Assembly (NCBI RefSeq): GCF_009177065.1
Contig: NZ_WEZF01000004.1
Coordinates: 124,001 to 188,000 of the forward strand
Source: Tautonia marina
GTDB lineage: Bacteria > Planctomycetota > Planctomycetia > Isosphaerales > Isosphaeraceae
DNA length: 64,000 nucleotides
Direction: 5' to 3'
Shown here: positions 8,179 through 17,075 of the stretch, piece after piece
Position numbering within the stretch: the first letter of the stretch is position 1
Layout: each line of letters begins with the position of its first letter
Notes under the pieces: generated by a model
Told to the model about the DNA's origin: nothing
Database searches by the model: none
What the model saw: only the letters and a program-made list of their open reading frames with translations
Program-made: the position numbers and the translations under genes

Positions 8179-9213
8179 ATGAGTTCCCGAGCGGTGGTAT
8201 TGCCCGAGGCGCTCGACCTGGAATCGCCGGGTCGGCGCGATTACTGGGTGGCCTTGGAACACGATACGATGTGGGGGGTGCAGTTGATCCCCTTGACCGT
8301 GTTCGTCGGCCCGAGCGCTGAACCCGGCCGGGGGCTGGTTGCGTTCGGATCAACGCACGGGAACGAGTACGAGGGCCCCTCGGCGATCAAGGGGTTACTT
8401 CAGGAAATCGAAGCTGACCGGGTGCAAGGGAGGATCATCCTGATTCCGGTCTTGAATCCCGAGGCGTTTCGAACCGGAACGCGGGATAGTGTCGGGGCCG
8501 ATGGGGTGAACCTGAACCGAGCCTTCGTGGAGAAGGCAGGGCTGGGCGCGCCGCTCGGTGGGATCACGCATCGGATTGCTCGGTTTGTTCGAGAGCAGAT
8601 CTGGCCTCATGTGCATGTGGTGCTTGATTTGCATTCCGGAGGCCAGCAGATTCGCTTCGATCCGTGTGCAAGTTTCCACCCGATTGACGATCCTGAGCAG
8701 GCGAAGGCCACGGCCGAGACGGCTCGATGGTTCGGAACCCCCTTGATCATGGTGTATCAGAATCGAACGCCGGGATTGTTGACGAGCGAGGCGGAGCGGC
8801 TCGGGAAGATCACGGTGGGTACGGAACTGGGATGGGGAGAGGCGGTGCTGTCGAAAGGGGTCCGCTACGGTCGGCAGGGCGTGCTGGCGGCGGCGGTTCA
8901 CCACGGGCAGCTTGCGGGAACCATCGAACCGATTGATCATCATGCGTCGGGCACGCAGAAATGCGCGGCAATCGTCGATTTCGAATGTTATGTGCCGGCG
9001 CCGTTTGCGGGTCATTATGAGGAAGTGTTGCGCTGTGGAACTCGCGTGAAGCGAGGGGAACTGGTTGGGCGTCTTCATGACTTTGCCCGAATCGACGAGC
9101 CTGGCTGGCCGGTGACGGCGCCGGTCGAGGGGATCGTGGTGGGCCAGGCGTGGGGGGCTCGGGTGCGGCAGGGGCAGTTTATTTGCTGCGTGGGCCTTGA
9201 GCAGCCCTGGTGA
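8179..9213 (+). CDS. Succinylglutamate desuccinylase/aspartoacylase family zinc deacylase
   Basis: M14-like zinc hydrolases of the AstE/AspA/DoeB group remove an acyl group from an N-acyl amino acid. In this 344-residue protein the zinc ligands are His60 and Glu63 (GSTHGNEYEG) and His152 (VLDLHSGG), and a catalytic Glu lies in TELGWGEAV. NLNRAF (about 111-116) is the substrate-binding motif of the family. The C-terminal part (about 260-344) is a barrel-sandwich domain seen in DoeB-like members. No signal peptide is visible, so it is cytoplasmic. It sits 30 bp after the enolase gene. Together they suggest a substrate with both an amide or ester acyl group and an acid-sugar part; that is inference. 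Confidence 0.85.
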   Translation: MSSRAVVLPEALDLESPGRRDYWVALEHDTMWGVQLIPLTVFVGPSAEPGRGLVAFGSTHGNEYEGPSAIKGLLQEIEADRVQGRIILIPVLNPEAFRTGTRDSVGADGVNLNRAFVEKAGLGAPLGGITHRIARFVREQIWPHVHVVLDLHSGGQQIRFDPCASFHPIDDPEQAKATAETARWFGTPLIMVYQNRTPGLLTSEAERLGKITVGTELGWGEAVLSKGVRYGRQGVLAAAVHHGQLAGTIEPIDHHASGTQKCAAIVDFECYVPAPFAGHYEEVLRCGTRVKRGELVGRLHDFARIDEPGWPVTAPVEGIVVGQAWGARVRQGQFICCVGLEQPW

Positions 9214-9232
9214 CGCGAAGGGGGAACGGTCC

Positions 9233-10564
9233 ATGAGCATTGATGATCGGATGCGTCCCACCAACGTCCGCTGGGGCGTGTTCGCGATGGCGTGCGGGAT
9301 GTCGTTTCTTCTCTACTTGCATCGGTATACGTGGAATCTGATTGGCCCGGAGTTGCAAGAGTCGTATGGGTTTTCGAACACCCAAGCGGGGTTTCTCTTT
9401 TCGCTGTTCTACTACACCTACGCGGCGGGCCAGATTCCCAGCGGTGTGATTGTGGATCGGTTCGGGCCGCATCGGTTCCTGGTGGCGAGTGTGGTCGGCT
9501 GGTCGATCTCGCTGGCGGCGCTGGGGCAGACCGGGTGGCTCTGGCTGCTGGGGGGTTGGCGGTTGCTTTTCGGAGCAACGCAGGCGGGATGCTATCCGGC
9601 GTTGACGAAGGTGACTCGGAGCTGGTTCCCGGCGGCCCGGCGCACGGTGTTGCAAGGGTGGATCGCCACCACGTTCGGTCGAGGAGGAGGGGCACTCTCC
9701 CCGATCTTGCTCGGCACGGTGCTGATGGGCTGGTGGGGCCTCTCCTGGCAATCGGCGCTCCTGGTGCTGGGGATGGTCGGGATCTTATACGCGGTGATTT
9801 TCGCGGTCTTCTTCCGCAATTCGCCGGAGGAGCATTCAGGGGTCAACGAGGCCGAACGGGAATTGATCGAGGCGGGACCACGAGGCCGAGGGGCGACGGC
9901 TCGGGTGGTGCTGCCGCCGGCTCGGGCATTCAAAAGTCGAAGCATGCGATTCTTTGTGCTTCAGCAATTTCTGGATGCGGGGTCGGACGTGGTCTTCGTG
10001 GCCTTGATCGGCACCTACTTTCTCCGCGCGAGAGGGTTTGACATTGCCCAGACGGGATGGCTGGCCAGCTTACCGCTCTGGGGCGGAGCCCTGGGAGGAA
10101 TCGCGGGCGGTTGGCTCAACGATCGCTTGATTGCTCAGACCGGAAATCGCCGATGGGCACGCAGCGGGGTGGGCTTCTCAGGGAAGCTGATTGGCTGCGT
10201 GATGCTGGCGTTGGTGGTTGGCCAATCCAGCGGCGTGGCGGCGGCCTGGGTCTTGATGGTCGCCAAATTTTTTAGTGACTGGAGTCAGCCAACGGTCTGG
10301 GGGACCTGTACCGACCTTGGGGGACGTTTCAGCGCCACCGTGTTTAGCATCATCAACACCGCGGGCACGCTGGGAGGGGTGGTGATGCCGATCGTCTTCG
10401 GCCTGGTGCTCGACGCCTTTACCACCGAGGTTGCCGGGCCGTCGGGAAGCACCACCACGACCGATTGGGGCCCTTTGTTTGTGGTGCTGGCGGCCATGTA
10501 CCTCGGCAGCGGTGTTTGCTGGCTGCTGATCGATTGCACCCGGACGCTCGATCCGGATGAATGA
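9233..10564 (+). CDS. MFS transporter, anion:cation symporter type
   Basis: A 443-residue inner membrane protein with about 12 hydrophobic segments. The loop after helix 2 contains GVIVDRFGPHR, matching the G-x3-D-R-x-G-x-R signature of the major facilitator superfamily. The overall pattern (YGFSNTQAGFLFSLFYYTYA, then the signature loop) is that of the ACS family, which imports sugar acids such as hexuronates, glucarate and galactonate. This fits its place between the acid-sugar-type dehydratase and the creatininase-family gene. The upstream Met at 9197 would overlap the previous gene; 9233 follows GGGGGAACGG and puts MSIDDRMRPTNVRWG at the N-terminus, so I prefer it. The substrate is not certain. 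Confidence 0.88.
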   Translation: MSIDDRMRPTNVRWGVFAMACGMSFLLYLHRYTWNLIGPELQESYGFSNTQAGFLFSLFYYTYAAGQIPSGVIVDRFGPHRFLVASVVGWSISLAALGQTGWLWLLGGWRLLFGATQAGCYPALTKVTRSWFPAARRTVLQGWIATTFGRGGGALSPILLGTVLMGWWGLSWQSALLVLGMVGILYAVIFAVFFRNSPEEHSGVNEAERELIEAGPRGRGATARVVLPPARAFKSRSMRFFVLQQFLDAGSDVVFVALIGTYFLRARGFDIAQTGWLASLPLWGGALGGIAGGWLNDRLIAQTGNRRWARSGVGFSGKLIGCVMLALVVGQSSGVAAAWVLMVAKFFSDWSQPTVWGTCTDLGGRFSATVFSIINTAGTLGGVVMPIVFGLVLDAFTTEVAGPSGSTTTTDWGPLFVVLAAMYLGSGVCWLLIDCTRTLDPDE

Positions 10565-10615
10565 GCTTCCATTCGTAATCCCGAAGACCCATCAACCAAG
10601 ACGGAGATGATGACC

Positions 10616-11443
10616 ATGTCTCGATCGGCGACCGAATATCGATACAACCGACTGACCTGGCCGGAAATCAACGAGGCGATTGCGCAGGAGAAGCTGATCA
10701 TCCTGCCCACCGGATCGACCGAGCAGCACGGTCACCATTTACCTCTGGACGTGGATGTCTTTCTGTGCGAATCCGTTTGCCTTGAAGTGGCAAGACGGGC
10801 CGCGGACCGGGTGCTGGTGTTGCCACCGATCTCTTATGGATTGAACCTGCACCACATTGACTTTCCGGGGACGATCCATATCGAACCGGACGTGTTTATC
10901 AATTTTTGCCTCAATATCACCAAGAGTGTTGCCTACCACGGATTCAAGAAAATCCTGATTGTGAATGGGCACGGTTCGAACGCGCCGTTGATTGATTTGA
11001 TTGCGCGGAAGACGGTGCTGGAGACGGAGTCGCTTTGCTTCTCGACGACGTACTTTTGGTTCCTGATGGAAGCGTTCGAGAAGATCCGGGAATCGAAGGT
11101 GGTGGCTCATGCGGATGAATTTGAGACATCGCTTTATTTGCATCTGGCGGGAGATCGGGTGCAAATGGACAAGGCGGTTGAGGACAACGATCGGATGGGC
11201 AAGTACGTCAGTAGCGACAGCACGATGAACTATTTCGTACGGTTCAACGACTACTGGGGCCGGTGGACGAAGACCGGAGTGCACGGCGACCCGACCAAGG
11301 CAACGGCCGAGAAGGGGAAAATCATTTTCGAGGCGGCGGTAGAGGGTTTGCTCGGGCTGGTGGATGAGTTGCGTGAGTGGCCGATCGAGAAGCGGGCAGA
11401 CATGCATACACAACCGGTGCAATCACAGATTCGATGGACCTGA
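10616..11443 (+). CDS. Creatininase family amidohydrolase
   Basis: Creatininase-family proteins are metal-dependent amidohydrolases; members open cyclic amides or act in riboflavin, F420 and mycofactocin pathways. In this 275-residue protein metal ligands are visible in PTGSTEQHGHHLPLDVDVF (Glu36, His38 and Asp47 by my count) and in VNGHGSNAPL, with a further Glu in HADEFETSLYLH. There is no signal peptide. It ends the five-gene plus-strand cluster, 51 bp after the transporter gene. Three Met codons (10607, 10610, 10616) lie close together; GGAG at 10603-10606 is well spaced only for 10616. The substrate is unknown. A role in cleaving an amide or lactam of the imported compound is inferred. 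Confidence 0.85.
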   Translation: MSRSATEYRYNRLTWPEINEAIAQEKLIILPTGSTEQHGHHLPLDVDVFLCESVCLEVARRAADRVLVLPPISYGLNLHHIDFPGTIHIEPDVFINFCLNITKSVAYHGFKKILIVNGHGSNAPLIDLIARKTVLETESLCFSTTYFWFLMEAFEKIRESKVVAHADEFETSLYLHLAGDRVQMDKAVEDNDRMGKYVSSDSTMNYFVRFNDYWGRWTKTGVHGDPTKATAEKGKIIFEAAVEGLLGLVDELREWPIEKRADMHTQPVQSQIRWT

Positions 11444-11564
11444 GCGTCACTCGATACGATCCAGGTGTGTCGGGGCCAGAAGATTCTGGTAGAATCCATA
11501 TTGATGGGTTCTGGACGGCGTCGGCGTTTCCTGGCCACCGTGTTGTTGATCGGAAGAACTCACG

Positions 11565-14500
11565 ATGCATTTTCGAAGTTGCATTCCGTACGTCTGCCTG
11601 GTCATTCTTGGATGTCAGCAGGCGTACGGCGTTACGGACGATCAGGCAGCGAACGATTTTTTCGAGTCAGAAATCCGCCCGCTCCTGGTTGAGCAGTGCC
11701 TTTCGTGTCATGGAGACGAAAAGCCCAAGGGAGGCCTGGCATTTACGAGTCGGCAAGCGATTCTCGAAGGGGGGCACTCGGGACCTGCCGCTGAGCCGGG
11801 ACAACCCGACGCAAGTTTTCTGATCGAGGTCGTGGGGTATGATTCGGAGCCGAGGATGCCTCCGAAGGGGAAGCTCTCTGACGGCGAGATCGAAGCGCTC
11901 ACTCGGTGGATCGAATTGGGGATTCCCTGGCCGGACGATTCGGAGCCGGGGCCGTCTCCTGCGGAGTCGGTCGACTCGATTGAAACGGCGGTGGCGGCGC
12001 ACTGGGCGTTTCAACCGGTTCGATCGGTCACTCCTCCCACGATTCGGAATCCGGAGCGAGCGCGGACGCCAATCGATCAATTCATCCTCGATCGGCTCGA
12101 TGCGGAAGGGCTGGCACTCGCCCCCGAAGCGGATCGGCGAACGTTGATTCGGCGTCTCTCGGTCCATTTGACGGGCCTTCCACCGACACCGGCTGAGGTC
12201 GATGCGTTTGTTCGGGACGATTCACCCGACGCTTATGATCGCCTCGTCGATCGTTTGCTCGACTCGCCGCGATTCGGCGAGCACTGGGCCAGGAAGTGGC
12301 TGGATGTTGCCCGGTATTCCGACACCAAAGGGTATGTGTATGCCCGAGAAGAGTCGTCGTGGGTTCATGCCCGCTCGTATCGGGATTGGGTGATTCGAGC
12401 GCTGAATGAGGATTTGCCCTACGATCGGTTTCTGTTGCTGCAGGTGGCCGCCGATCAGGTGGCGGACGACCCGAGTGATCTGGCGGCGATGGGATTTTTG
12501 ACCCTGGGCAGGCGATTTCTCGGTGTCAAACACGACATCATCGACGATCGGATCGACGTGGTCACGCGCGGGATGCTTGGAATGACCGTCGCGTGTGCTC
12601 GATGTCATGATCATAAATATGATCCGATTCCGACCGCCGATTACTACGGTCTTTATGGGGTTTTCCGGAACTCGGCAGAGCTATTGGTCCCGGCGTTCGA
12701 GGCGACGGAACGCGGGGGTGCGAGCGCATCCTTCGAGCAGGAATTGCAAGCCCGACGAGCCGCGCTTCAAGAGCGGCTGGCCAGCGAGCGGGCAGCAGCG
12801 GCCGATCGTGTTCGGGAACGGCTGACGGAATATCTGCTCGCCCAGTTCTCTCCTGGAAAGTATCCGGATGAAGCTTTCAGCCAGATTCTCACACCCAATG
12901 ATCTGATTCCTGCGTCGGTCCATCGATGGCAGGAAACACTGGATCGGGCAGAGAGAACGGGAGATCCCATCTTTCGAGCCTGGCACGAATTCACCCGGTT
13001 GCCCGAAACGGAGTTCAGCGATCGGGCGGAAGAAATCAGCAAGGCCCTCGCCGGGGAGTGGGCCGATGAGGTCAATCCGTTGGTGGCGATCGCCTTTCAG
13101 GACCCACCGACGGATCGGGAGGACGTGGCAGCACACTACGGGGCACTGTTCGAGGAGGTGATGACGGCCTGGAAGGAACAACTGGCAGAGGCAGAAGCCC
13201 TCGGCTCGGCGCGACCGGAGGGGCTGGAGGACCCGAATGCGGAGGCCATTCGTCGGGTCCTATTTGGTCCGGACTCTCCCTGCGAGGTTCCCGATGAAGC
13301 CCTGGTGAATATTGAATTTTTCTTCCCGACGCAAACGACCTCGGAGCTCTGGAAGTTGCAGGGGGAGGTCGATCGGTGGCTGATTCAATCGGCAGAGGCC
13401 CCGCCTTACGCCACGATCCTGGTCGATCGGGAAGCCACCATTGAGCCGAGGGTGTTTCGGAGAGGGAACTCGGCAAGCCCGGGAGAGGTGGTGCCGCGAC
13501 GGTTTTTGCAGGCGATTGCAGGGACCGACGCCGAACCGTTCCAGGACGGGAGCGGACGCCTGGAACTGGCGCAAGCAATTGTCGATCCAACGAACCCTCT
13601 GACGGCTCGGGTCGCGGTCAACCGGGTCTGGATGGGCTATTTCGGAGAGGGGCTCGTGCGATCTCCGGGAGACTTTGGCACTCGGGCAGAGCCGCCGAGT
13701 CATCCCGAGTTGCTGGACTGGCTCGCGTCGCGGTTCATGGCCGAGGGCTGGAGTGTGAAGGACCTCCATCGGCAGATCGTACGATCGGCAACGTATCGGC
13801 AATCGGCTCGAGGACCGAGCGATCCGGCGATCGTGGCTCGGGCCGAGCAGGTTGATCCGGAGAACCGGCTGCTCTGGAGGATGCCGGTACATCGCCTAAC
13901 CTTCGAGGAGTTGCGCGATGGCTTGCTGAGTGTGTCGGGATCGCTCGAGGAACGGCTCGGAGGCGCCGCGGAACCCATGTTTTCGGCTCCGTTCTCGACC
14001 CGAAGAACCGTTTACGGGAAAGTGGATCGAGAAAACCTGCCGAGTATTCTTCGTGTTTTTGATTTTGCAAATCCAGATTTGCTCATTCCACAACGATCGG
14101 AGACGACGGTCCCCCAGCAGGCACTGTTCTTCCTGAACCATCCCTTTCTGCTGGAACGTGCCAGGGAACTGGCGAGTCGGCCTGAGGTGCTCGGGGTGGA
14201 TGAGGGAGCGGAGCGGGTTCGCCGACTTTACCACCGGGTCTATCAGCGTGAGCCGACCACGGCGCAGATTGAAGCGTCGCTGGCGCTGGTGCGAGCGGCG
14301 AAGGAGGAGCCGGCCGATCGAGGTTCGCAAACCTCCCGGGACTGGCAGTACGGGTATGGTCGTCTGGACGAGGATTCGGGCCGGGTGGTGGATTTCCAGC
14401 CGCTACCGTTTTTCTCCGGAACCGCGTGGCAAGGAGGATCGTCGTGGCCGGACGGGAGCCTGGGATGGCTTCAGTTGACGGCCGAAGGGGGGCATCCGGG

Positions 14501-14918
14501 AAACGACCGATCGCACGCCGTCGTCCGGCGCTGGGTGGCACCGAAGGAGACCACGATTCGGATTCAATCGACCTTGATTCATGAGGTCGCCCGAGGCGAC
14601 GGAATTCGAGGGTTCGTGAGTGCAAGCCATGCTGGTCTGATTGCCAAGGCCGAGGTGCATGATGACCAGGCGCACCTCAACGTGGAGGCGCTGCCGGTAA
14701 AGGCCGGTGACACGATTGACTTCGTGGTGGATTTGCGGGAGACCCTCAACAGCAATCAGTTTCTCTGGGCTCCCGTGCTGACCGACGTGAATTCTCAGGA
14801 CGCGTTGACTTGGGACGCGAAGGTTGACTTTTCGGGGAACGGGATCGAACGACTCGGTCCCTGGGAACAACTGGCTCAGGTGTTGTTGATGGCGAATGAA
14901 TTTACGTTTGTGGATTGA
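11565..14918 (+). CDS. PSD1/PSCyt protein: cytochrome c with DUF1549 and DUF1553 domains
   Basis: This 1117-residue exported protein belongs to a family greatly expanded in Planctomycetota. After a signal sequence (residues 1-22) comes a PSCyt1 cytochrome domain with the haem motif CLSCH (45-49) and RMPPKGKL further on. DUF1549 (PSCyt2, about 160-380) contains a second CARCH motif (344-348) in CHDHKYDPIPTADYY. DUF1553 (PSD1, about 660-940) starts near RLELAQAIVDP and includes RVAVNRVWMGYFG. The C-terminal 130 residues look like an extra beta domain. The biochemical role is unknown; haem binding and an envelope location are likely. The DUF1501 gene follows 34 bp downstream, the standard pairing. 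LVILGC at the N-terminus is only a marginal lipobox. Confidence 0.92.
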   Translation: MHFRSCIPYVCLVILGCQQAYGVTDDQAANDFFESEIRPLLVEQCLSCHGDEKPKGGLAFTSRQAILEGGHSGPAAEPGQPDASFLIEVVGYDSEPRMPPKGKLSDGEIEALTRWIELGIPWPDDSEPGPSPAESVDSIETAVAAHWAFQPVRSVTPPTIRNPERARTPIDQFILDRLDAEGLALAPEADRRTLIRRLSVHLTGLPPTPAEVDAFVRDDSPDAYDRLVDRLLDSPRFGEHWARKWLDVARYSDTKGYVYAREESSWVHARSYRDWVIRALNEDLPYDRFLLLQVAADQVADDPSDLAAMGFLTLGRRFLGVKHDIIDDRIDVVTRGMLGMTVACARCHDHKYDPIPTADYYGLYGVFRNSAELLVPAFEATERGGASASFEQELQARRAALQERLASERAAAADRVRERLTEYLLAQFSPGKYPDEAFSQILTPNDLIPASVHRWQETLDRAERTGDPIFRAWHEFTRLPETEFSDRAEEISKALAGEWADEVNPLVAIAFQDPPTDREDVAAHYGALFEEVMTAWKEQLAEAEALGSARPEGLEDPNAEAIRRVLFGPDSPCEVPDEALVNIEFFFPTQTTSELWKLQGEVDRWLIQSAEAPPYATILVDREATIEPRVFRRGNSASPGEVVPRRFLQAIAGTDAEPFQDGSGRLELAQAIVDPTNPLTARVAVNRVWMGYFGEGLVRSPGDFGTRAEPPSHPELLDWLASRFMAEGWSVKDLHRQIVRSATYRQSARGPSDPAIVARAEQVDPENRLLWRMPVHRLTFEELRDGLLSVSGSLEERLGGAAEPMFSAPFSTRRTVYGKVDRENLPSILRVFDFANPDLLIPQRSETTVPQQALFFLNHPFLLERARELASRPEVLGVDEGAERVRRLYHRVYQREPTTAQIEASLALVRAAKEEPADRGSQTSRDWQYGYGRLDEDSGRVVDFQPLPFFSGTAWQGGSSWPDGSLGWLQLTAEGGHPGNDRSHAVVRRWVAPKETTIRIQSTLIHEVARGDGIRGFVSASHAGLIAKAEVHDDQAHLNVEALPVKAGDTIDFVVDLRETLNSNQFLWAPVLTDVNSQDALTWDAKVDFSGNGIERLGPWEQLAQVLLMANEFTFVD

Positions 14919-14952
14919 GCAAGTTCAACCGCGAAGACCGGGAGCGAGTCCG

Positions 14953-16383
14953 ATGAATCGTCCGGAGCATGAACGACCCTCGATGGGGCGACGCGAGTTT
15001 CTTTCTCGATCGGGGCTGGGACTGGGAGCACTCGGCGCCTTGGGGGTGCTGGCGGATTCCGGCTCCCTGTTCGCGGCTCCGAACGACGCGGAGGCGGGAA
15101 GTCTGGCCCCCAGGGTGCCACATTACCCGGGCAAGGCGAAGCGGGTCATCCACTTCTTCCTCAATGGAGGACCTTCGCATGTGGATACCTTTGATCCGAA
15201 ACCGAGCCTGGCAACGTATGCGGGGAAAACGCTTCCCGAAACCTTGCTGACGGAGCGGAAGACGGGCGCGGCGTTCCCCTCGCCATTTCGGTTTCGCCGA
15301 TACGGAGAGAGCGGGATCGAGGTGAGCGAGCTGTTCGCCGAGACGGCGAAGCATATCGACGACATTGCCGTAATTCGATCGATGTATGCTCAGGTGCCGA
15401 ACCATGAGCCGTCGCTGATGTTGATGAATTGCGGCGATTCGGTCCAATCCCGGCCGAGTGTCGGGTCATGGGTGCTTTATGGTCTGGGGACGGAAAACCA
15501 AAACCTGCCGGGATTCCTCGCGCTTTGCCCGGGAGGGTACCCGATCAAGGGGGTCGAAAACTGGCAGGCCGGATTCTTACCGGGCGGGTACCAGGGGACC
15601 TACATCGACTCGAAGCACCAGACCATTGATCGATTGATTGAAAACATTGAACACCCGCACGTTGCGACTGAGGCCCAGCGCCGGCAACTGGACTTGCTGG
15701 GAGTGCTGAACGAAGAACATCAGCAGACGTTCAGTGACAGTCGGCTCGATGCTCGGATCCAGTCGTTCGAGCTGGCGTTCCGCATGCAGATGGAGGCAGC
15801 CGAGGCGTTTGACCTTTCCAGCGAGCCGACGAACATTCGGGCCTTGTACGGAGACGGAGTACACGGCCGGCAAACACTGATCGCTCGTCGATTGATTGAG
15901 CGAGGTGTGCGCTATGTGCAGCTCTGGCACGGAGCGGGACAACCGTGGGATAACCATGATCAGATTGAGGCCAATCACCGCCGTCTCGCGGCCGAAATCG
16001 ATCGACCAATCGCAGCGTTGCTGACCGATCTGAAAGCGCGGGGTCTTCTGGACGAGACCCTGGTGCTGTGGGGAGGAGAGTTCGGCCGGACCCCCACCGT
16101 GGAACTGACCGCGGATGGGAAATCGATGCAAGGGCGGGACCACAACCACTACGGGTTCAGTGTCTGGATGGCGGGTGGAGGGATCAAAGGAGGAACAACC
16201 TTTGGTTCGACCGACGAGTTTGGGTTTCGCGCCGAGCGCGATCCGGTGAGCGTGCATGACCTGCACGCCACGATGCTGCATCTGCTCGGGTTCGATCACG
16301 AGCGATTAACGTATCGGTACGCCGGTCGAGATTTCCGTCTGACGGACGTTCACGGCAGAGTACTTCAGGAGATCGTTGCCTGA
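14953..16383 (+). CDS. DUF1501 protein (sulfatase/alkaline-phosphatase fold), Tat-exported
   Basis: A 476-residue protein with a clear twin-arginine signal (GRREFLSRSGLGLG) and the DUF1501 landmarks FLNGGPSHVDTFDPKP, SIRSMYAQVPNHEPS, LWHGAGQPWDNHD and LWGGEFGRTPTVE, ending with the GRDHNHYGFSVWMAGGGI block. The family shares the alkaline-phosphatase-like fold of sulfatases and is nearly always encoded next to a PSD1/PSCyt gene, as here. The activity is unknown. The ATG at 14953 is chosen because it places the RR motif about 10 residues from the start; an upstream Met at 14896 would overlap the previous gene. Confidence 0.93.
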   Translation: MNRPEHERPSMGRREFLSRSGLGLGALGALGVLADSGSLFAAPNDAEAGSLAPRVPHYPGKAKRVIHFFLNGGPSHVDTFDPKPSLATYAGKTLPETLLTERKTGAAFPSPFRFRRYGESGIEVSELFAETAKHIDDIAVIRSMYAQVPNHEPSLMLMNCGDSVQSRPSVGSWVLYGLGTENQNLPGFLALCPGGYPIKGVENWQAGFLPGGYQGTYIDSKHQTIDRLIENIEHPHVATEAQRRQLDLLGVLNEEHQQTFSDSRLDARIQSFELAFRMQMEAAEAFDLSSEPTNIRALYGDGVHGRQTLIARRLIERGVRYVQLWHGAGQPWDNHDQIEANHRRLAAEIDRPIAALLTDLKARGLLDETLVLWGGEFGRTPTVELTADGKSMQGRDHNHYGFSVWMAGGGIKGGTTFGSTDEFGFRAERDPVSVHDLHATMLHLLGFDHERLTYRYAGRDFRLTDVHGRVLQEIVA

Positions 16384-16548
16384 ACGGAGTGGTTCGGGAC
16401 AGGCGGTGTCAGGCGGTTCGCCTGTCGGGTTGAATTGGAGGCAGTGGATGCGAAGTGAGGAGCATCAGCGCACCGGTCCTCGCCAATCGTGCATCCTGGC
16501 ACACGTCTCCTGCCAAGTTGGAATCAATCATCTGATGACATGAAAACG

Positions 16549-16582
16549 CCCCACGAACTCGCCGGATGAGGAGTTCGTGGGG
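16549..16582 (-). terminator. Rho-independent terminator of tRNA-Ser
   Basis: A perfect 12-bp inverted repeat (CCCCACGAACTC, 10-nt loop, GAGTTCGTGGGG). On the minus strand it is followed by CGTTTTC. It lies 17 bp after the 3' end of the tRNA, so it ends that transcript. Confidence 0.85.
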
Positions 16583-16598
16583 CAGAAGTCGATCAGAA

Positions 16599-16688
<90 letters not shown>

Positions 16689-16709
16689 GTGTTCTAACTG
16701 GTTTGGACT

Positions 16710-16738
16710 AGGTTACTTGTGATGGATGGATTTGTAAA
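16710..16738 (-). promoter_or_regulatory. Possible promoter of tRNA-Ser
   Basis: On the minus strand TTTACA (16738-16733) is separated by 17 nt from TAACCT (16715-16710), about 20 nt before the tRNA 5' end. The -35 element is good and the -10 poor. Position is the main support. Confidence 0.4.
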
Positions 16739-17075
16739 GAGATTCTGCCAGCGATTCGACAAAAATCGAGTGCATTGAGGCGGTTGAACTCCAAGATCGG
16801 CTGATTTTACGACACGGAGGCGATCGGGAGCAAGGGGAGAGGAATCAAAGCGATGACGTGCTGGGGTCCGGAGCGTGTTCGATGAGGAACGCTTCCTGGT
16901 TTTGAAACCGAAGGTTTTCCGGAATCAACGACGGGGGGGGTGAGTGGGTCGGGGAACCCTGCCTCGCTTTTCGATCAAGTCCGTGTATCCTGAAAGTGAC
17001 CACGTTCTTGATGACGAGCCGACGTCATGGTCGGTCGTTGTGAGTTGGCTGGTCTGCGGTTGAGAGAGCGTTTCC
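16739..17075. other. Intergenic region before the hybrid sensor kinase gene
   Basis: I find no gene or RNA here. A G-rich run lies at about 16930-16940. The last 100 bases are presumably the leader of the kinase gene, but no clear promoter can be read. Confidence 0.5.

Noticed and set aside
16549-16582. Hairpin considered as a repeat unit of a CRISPR or mobile element
   Set aside because: It occurs once, lies directly after the tRNA and is followed by a T-run on the minus strand, so it is a terminator.
16930-16940. G-rich run before the sensor kinase gene
   Set aside because: A single homopolymer stretch without a second tract does not support a quadruplex or regulatory claim.
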